Assembly: GCA_024220525.1 (NCBI GenBank)
Contig: JAMYWO010000067.1
Location: forward strand, 147,922 to 168,678
Direction: 5' to 3'
From: Cochliopodium minus
Taxonomy: Eukaryota; Discosea; Himatismenida; Cochliopodiidae
Length of the DNA stretch: 20,757 nucleotides
Under the pieces are notes generated by a model. It saw only the letters and a list, made by a program, of their open reading frames with translations. It did no database searches and was not told where the DNA came from. A program made the translations under genes and the position numbers. This document shows, one piece after another, positions 16,268-20,757 of the stretch (position 1 is its first letter; each line of letters starts with the position of its first letter).

Positions 16268-18632
16268 TCAATGAAGAACTTTAGCCAATTGTTCATCAAT
16301 TTTGTCACCAAATTGATCCTCCAAGTCAGGAAAAGGACAATCAAAGTTTTTAAAATGATTCAAATGTTTGATGTCGAGCCAATACAAAGAAAAACATTTT
16401 CTTACAGAAGAAATCAAAATATTTTCAGCAACTCTGCTTTGAGGATGATTCCACAAAACATCAGGAGCGTAATTTAAAAGAATGTTTTGCATATTTTGTA
16501 TTTGTTCATCGGAAAGACTCAGTGGCTCCTTCATTGAAGAAAGAGGATCATCAAAAAAAGAAGAAGAGTTCACCAAAAATGAAAACTTTTTCCAAGGAAC
16601 CAAACACTGAAAGGGAACCCCCGTTTCAAAAATATAATCACTAAAAATGAGATTAATTGTTGCTTGAGATACCGAAGCGAATAATCTACAAAGAAATTGT
16701 TCTTATAAGTTTAATACAAATAAAGATAATAGGAGATTAAAATATAAAAATATAATGTATCTTTTAATAATCAATAAATGAAAAATTGTCTTTTTGTAAT
16801 CTTTAAATTAAAAAATTAAAATTTAAATAATAAAAAATAATAAACATGAATTATTATTTAAATTTTTTAAAAAATACAAAATTTTTATCAATAAATAAGA
16901 GATTGTTCATTTAATCACAAAAACAATGATAATTTTAAATTGAATAAAAAATTTTTTAATGTTTTTCATATAAAATAAAAATAATTAAAATTAAATGAAA
17001 TATAATTTTTTATAAAGTCAAAACCTTTCACTTTGAAAATCATGACCTCTTATCATTAAATTGAATTTGGAATCTTGTAACCATTCACTGAATTTATTTG
17101 TTTTGGGCATTTTACATTTTAAATTGAGAGAAGAATCCTCTGTCATTTTATTTTTGAAAGAACAATCCTCCAAATCCAACTCTGTACCCACATCTATCAG
17201 CCTCGTCACTTTCTTTTCTATTTCTGGAAAGTTTTCGTACACTTTCTTTCTAAATGGTTTCCATTTGTCTATATCTCCCAAAAAGTAATAATCCACTTTT
17301 CTATTTTATTTTTTATTTTTAAATTTTTTTTAATTTTTTATTTTTAAACTATTTTTTATTTTTTAAATTATTCTTTATGTTTTTTCTTTATTTTTACAAT
17401 TTTAATAATTTTAATTTTTATTAATTTTTTATTTTTATTTTTTCATTTTTTATTTAAAATTGCTATTTTTTATTTTGATTTAATTTTTAATTTAGTTTTT
17501 TAAACATTTTATTTTAATTTTAATTTTTTATTTTTTTTTGACCTTTCATTAATTTTTTTTTTTGGGGAGGGATCATAGTCAGTCTCAAAGGGGACATACA
17601 CAGTACATTTTCTAGAGAGGCCAGAAATGATGTAATCTGCAAAATCAAAAGGCCTCTTCACCCCTGTCAACCCGAAAATCACTTTTTTGAAAATATTGTC
17701 TAACCCCTGTTGATCTATCAATGTCCATGATCTCCACCTTTTTAAAAAATGATTTTTTATTTATTTTTTATTTTATTTTTTTTGATTTGCTTTTTTTTAA
17801 TTTTAATATCTTTTTTGATTTTATTTTTTTGATTTTTTTCTTTTTATTTTTCTATTTTATTTTTATTTTATTTTTATTTTATTTTTATTTTATTTTTTTA
17901 TTTTTATTTTTTATTTTTCTATTTTATTTTTTTTATAATTTTATTTTTATTTTTAATCTTTTTATTTTATTTTTGTTTGAATATACTTTTTATTTATTTT
18001 GTGTTTTTTTTTTATTTGATATTTTTTTGTTTGAATGTACATACCAAGTGTCAACAAACAAATGGTCTTTACCATTCATTTTTTTGAAAAAAGGAGAATT
18101 ATAAATTTCTTTTACGACAGGCTTTACGAGTTCTTTAAACTGAGGACAACCATACTGTTTTCCAAACCTGTCATCCTCATGCATAAATGTGATGGGCATA
18201 ATAAATAAGGCCGCTTTCGTTGGGTCTTTGGTTCTCCATCTGTGATCTTGAAGTTGTTTGACAAAAATAATTCCCGCTCTCTTTTGCACTGCTTTCTTTT
18301 TTCAAAAAATGGAATCAATAAAGAAATTTTTTTAATTACTAATTCGCTGAATTTTTTAATTTTTTTTTTTTAATTTCTATTTACACTATTATAGCACGTA
18401 TCCCATAATTTTTCAATATCTTTTATTTAATTCATCTATTAATTTGATTGATGTTTTATTTAAATTCTTTACTCTCTGATTCATAAATATAAAATGGCAC
18501 TTTTAAATCATCTCTTGATACAATCGGCAGATTATAGATATTGTTCTTATTATGAATGATATATATTACAAACAAAAGAAAAATGAAGATGATATATAGT
18601 CGTGTATACTTCCTATAAAGACTGAACTTCAT
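16268..18632 (-). CDS. Exostosin-family (GT47-like) type II membrane glycosyltransferase
   Basis: Six minus-strand exons, 18473-18632, 18385-18419, 18045-18295, 17543-17737, 17025-17300 and 16268-16685, join in phases 1, 0, 2, 2 and 2 to 444 aa. A short basic N-terminus and a membrane anchor (about residues 13-26, YIIFIFLLFVIYII) suggest a Golgi type II protein. The exostosin domain follows the usual order: VPFYIYESE, a Cys-containing segment (WDTCYNS), RWRTKDPTKAALFIMPITF, then MNGKDHLFVDTW. Later come a DIVIPP-like strand (TVYVPFETDYDPSP), VDYYFLGDIDKWKPFRKKVY, SKFNLMIRGHDFQSERLFASV and the aligned IFSDYIFETGVPFQCLVPWKKFSF. The consensus CPRGD motif reads MIRGHD here, so the donor-site half is diverged. 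The substrate cannot be named. A 35-nt exon (number 2) is the weakest join. Confidence 0.84.
16686..17024. other. Exostosin intron 5, no gene content
   Basis: This 339-base stretch between exons is AT-rich with no recognisable coding or RNA feature. Confidence 0.7.
17738..18044. repeat. TTTTATTTTTA simple repeat in exostosin intron 3
   Basis: This 307-base intron is T-rich on the plus strand. About 17860-17905 holds several near-exact TTTTATTTTTA units. The plus-strand open frame across it is Phe/Tyr/Leu-only and is not a gene. Confidence 0.75.
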
Positions 18633-18761
18633 TTTTTTTATTTTTTATAATTTAATAACCTCATATTGACACAAAATTTTTTTTAAAAACTATTTTATTG
18701 TATGCTTCTTTAAAAGAAGATAAAACATTTTTTTTTAAAAATTTAATATAATTTATTATTT

Positions 18762-20757
18762 TTATTTTTTATCATGTTTTTCATTGTGATCTCCTTCAAG
18801 CTGTTTTTTTCTTTCGTTGAACTTTTTCTTTTTGATTTCAATTTCTTTTTTGACCCTTTTGATTTCCTGCTCCTTTTGGAACTTTCTACGAGCTTCTCCT
18901 TGCAACTTTTGAATGGTTTTGAATCTTTCTAAAAGATCGTCAAAATCCACTGACCCCACTTCTTCTTTTGGTAATTTCAAGTTATCACTACAAAAATAAA
19001 AAGAAATAAAAATGAAAATAAATAAGTAAAAGATTGAATAAAAAATAAATAAAAATTTAATTGTTAAAAAAATTAAAAATAAGTAAAAAATTTTTATCAT
19101 AAAAACTAAATAAAAATTTGAATAAAAAATCAAAAAATTAATTAATAAAATAAGAAAGGACAAAAATGTTAAAATAAAAATAAAAAATAAAAATAAAAAA
19201 TTGATAAAAAAATAAAAAATAAAAAAATAAAATAAAAATAAAAAATAAAAATTAATAGAACAAAAATTAATAAAAAATAAAAAAAAAAATTAATAGAACA
19301 AATATTGATGAAAAAATAAAAAAAAAATAAAAATAAAATAAAATTAGTTTTTTTAAATAAGAACCTTATCATGGTATAATTACTGACAGAAGATAATCTG
19401 TTGCGGAGAGTTTTGAAAGCGGTGCTTTGGGGCAAAATCATGAGGAGACAGTAGAGACATTTGAAGAGGTAGGGGTTTTGTTGGGGATGAAGGAGTTGAA
19501 GTCTCAGAGTTGAAAAAATGGGAGATTCTATCAGTTGAATCAACTTGTCTATTTCCACCAATGCATCTACTGTTATCTCAAACTCTGCACTGAAAAAAAA
19601 AATGATTTAAAAAATTTGATTGAAAATAAAAAAAATTATTTGTAAAAATAAAAAAAAAAAATTATTCGTAAAAAAAAAAAAAATGAAAATTTGTAAATAA
19701 AAAGTAGAATAAAATTAAAAAAAAAAACATATTAAAAGTAAAAATAAAAGAACAAAAATTTTATTTCAAAACACAAAATAAAATTTAGAAAAATAAAATT
19801 TTGAGAATAAGGAAAATTTTGGTAAAATAAAAAATATAAAATAAAAACACCAGAAAATTTAATAAAATTTTGAGAATAAGAATAAAAAAATTTTCTTAAA
19901 AATTTAAAAATAAAAATAAAATGACTTGAAAAAATGAAAAACAAATTAAAATATGAAGAAAAAATAATTTTTTTTTTCAAAAATTAAAAAAAAAAAAAAG
20001 GAATACTATTGATAAACGAGATCAGTGGCATGCTGATACAAACCAGTCAACAAACAAATGGAAAGGATGGAAGCAGGACTGCAACACCAAGTGTCATAAA
20101 TGGTAACGAAAAACTTGAAGGAGAGTTTATCTTCTTTTTCTTTCATTTTACGGAGAGAATCACGAAGAGAGAAAAGTTCAGGAGCTGTCAAAAGAATCAT
20201 GTTCAATGTTCTTATCATTAATTGTTTGAATGAAATGTCTTGTACGTCAAACAATATTTTGGCGAGAGAGGTGTATATTTTCTTTGGATCCACAAAGCTG
20301 CACAGTTGTCTTTTTTTTTTTTTTTTGTGAATATTATTTATTTAAAAAAAAATAAGAAGAAAAGAGGGTTTAGAATAAAATATTAACTTGTGAATAAACA
20401 ATCAAAAAAAAAAGAAAAGAAAATTTTTTTTATTTTATTTTTACAAAAACATTTTTTATTATGATGAGTATTTTATTGTTTACAATTTAAATTTATTGTT
20501 TGTTTTTTTGATGAATACATTATTTTACCCTATTTTTTGATTAATAAATTATTTTTTTTGATATTTTTTTATATTATTTAAATTTTTAATATTTTTTTTA
20601 TGATTATTCTTTGCTGAATTTTAAGAATTTTTACCTAACAATCAAAGAAGAACGATTGACAATCAAAGAATTATCAGTAGAAAAAAGATGAATGAGATTA
20701 GTAACCAATTTGTACCACTTTGTTTTAGGTTGAGTTTGTAAGGTGTTATTAATGTTA
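18762..20757 (-). CDS. VAC14: VAC14, scaffold of the PI(3,5)P2 kinase complex, C-terminal part (5' off window)
   Basis: Four minus-strand exons, 20635-20757 (cut by the window edge), 20007-20309, 19365-19589 and 18762-18987, join in phase 2 three times to about 291 residues. VAC14 scaffolds the lipid kinase Fab1/PIKfyve and the phosphatase Fig4 on endolysosomal membranes. Signatures of its C-terminal domain are present. In order they are [19 protein letters not shown] across the first join, [39 protein letters not shown], and [20 protein letters not shown] across the third exon boundary. [13 protein letters not shown] and [21 protein letters not shown] follow, then the final [14 protein letters not shown]. 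The very end is a Lys/Glu-rich coiled-coil-like tail ([20 protein letters not shown]) not typical of the human protein. The three introns are 325, 417 and 377 nt. Confidence 0.94.
18988..19364. other. VAC14 intron with AAATAAAA-type simple sequence
   Basis: This 377-base intron is almost only A and T, A-rich on the plus strand, with many AAATAAAAATAA units. No gene is visible. Confidence 0.7.
19590..20006. other. VAC14 intron, A-rich on the plus strand
   Basis: This 417-base intron has A-runs and two related copies of TTTGAGAATAAG (about 19799-19810 and 19868-19879), each preceded by AAAAT. Nothing coding is seen. Confidence 0.65.
20310..20634. other. VAC14 intron with T-run at its 3' splice site
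   Basis: This 325-base AT-rich intron ends, on the coding strand, in a 16-base A-run followed directly by the acceptor G. No gene is visible. Confidence 0.65.

Noticed and set aside
17721-18104. Plus-strand Phe-rich ORF resembling a membrane protein
   Set aside because: It is the T-rich intron 3 of the exostosin gene read in the antisense direction.
1-20757. CRISPR arrays, tRNA/rRNA genes, transposons or virus-derived elements
   Set aside because: No spaced direct repeats, no cloverleaf with conserved loops, no terminal repeats and no transposase, reverse transcriptase, integrase or capsid motifs were seen on either strand.

Overview
This window comes from an AT-rich, gene-dense, intron-rich eukaryotic nuclear genome. 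The evidence is short spliceosomal introns (about 53 to 458 nt, nearly all GTAA/GTTA/GTGA...AG), eukaryote-only genes (PRP31, YKT6, SFT2, VAC14, ATG8, TMEM208), no operon-like leaders and no bacterial ribosome binding sites. A complex III subunit (QCR7) implies respiring mitochondria. The lineage cannot be fixed from the sequence. A free-living amoeboid or flagellate protist is my best guess. I see no tRNA, rRNA, CRISPR array, transposon or virus-derived element.

Layout, left to right: (1) 1-302, the 3' end of an Asn/Met/Gly-rich plus-strand gene cut by the window edge, then an AT-repeat spacer. (2) 613-3432, an intronless low-complexity 939-aa protein of unknown function, convergent with (3) intronless PRP31 on the minus strand, 3462-5081. 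(4) A divergent start into TMEM208 (5308-5836, 2 exons) and then QCR7 (5913-6320, 2 exons). (5) ATG8 on the minus strand (6557-7328, 5 exons). (6) 7785-12649 plus, a 10-exon gene for a 931-aa bacterial-type fusion of aspartate kinase, ACT domains and diaminopimelate decarboxylase (LysAC). (7) YKT6 minus (12824-13746, 3 exons). (8) A CAP59/CMT1-like glycosyltransferase plus (14101-15320, 3 exons). (9) SFT2 minus (15440-16072, 3 exons). (10) An exostosin-type protein minus (16268-18632, 6 exons). (11) The C-terminal part of VAC14 minus (18762-20757, 4 exons seen, 5' end off the window). All exon joins were made by hand; each keeps frame and agrees with the remembered family consensus where one exists.

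The most notable gene is the LysAC fusion. Its decarboxylase half keeps the usual active-site motifs, including the PLP lysine, HxHVGS, GGG, EPGR, the catalytic Cys and YGxxMSSxYN. Its N-terminal kinase half has lost the KFGGTS, GRGGSD and TDVPG motifs and carries an Asn/Ser-rich insert. This looks like an ancient bacterial gene that gained nine introns and kept only half of its chemistry, possibly to turn bacterial diaminopimelate into lysine.

Many of the other genes serve endomembranes: TMEM208 (ER), YKT6 and SFT2 (Golgi/vesicle fusion), two putative Golgi glycosyltransferases, VAC14 (PI(3,5)P2) and ATG8 (autophagy). There is no sign that they are co-regulated. Two genome-wide habits stand out from the 29 introns modelled: an excess of phase-2 introns, and frequent AAG acceptors preceded by A-runs rather than the usual pyrimidine-AG.
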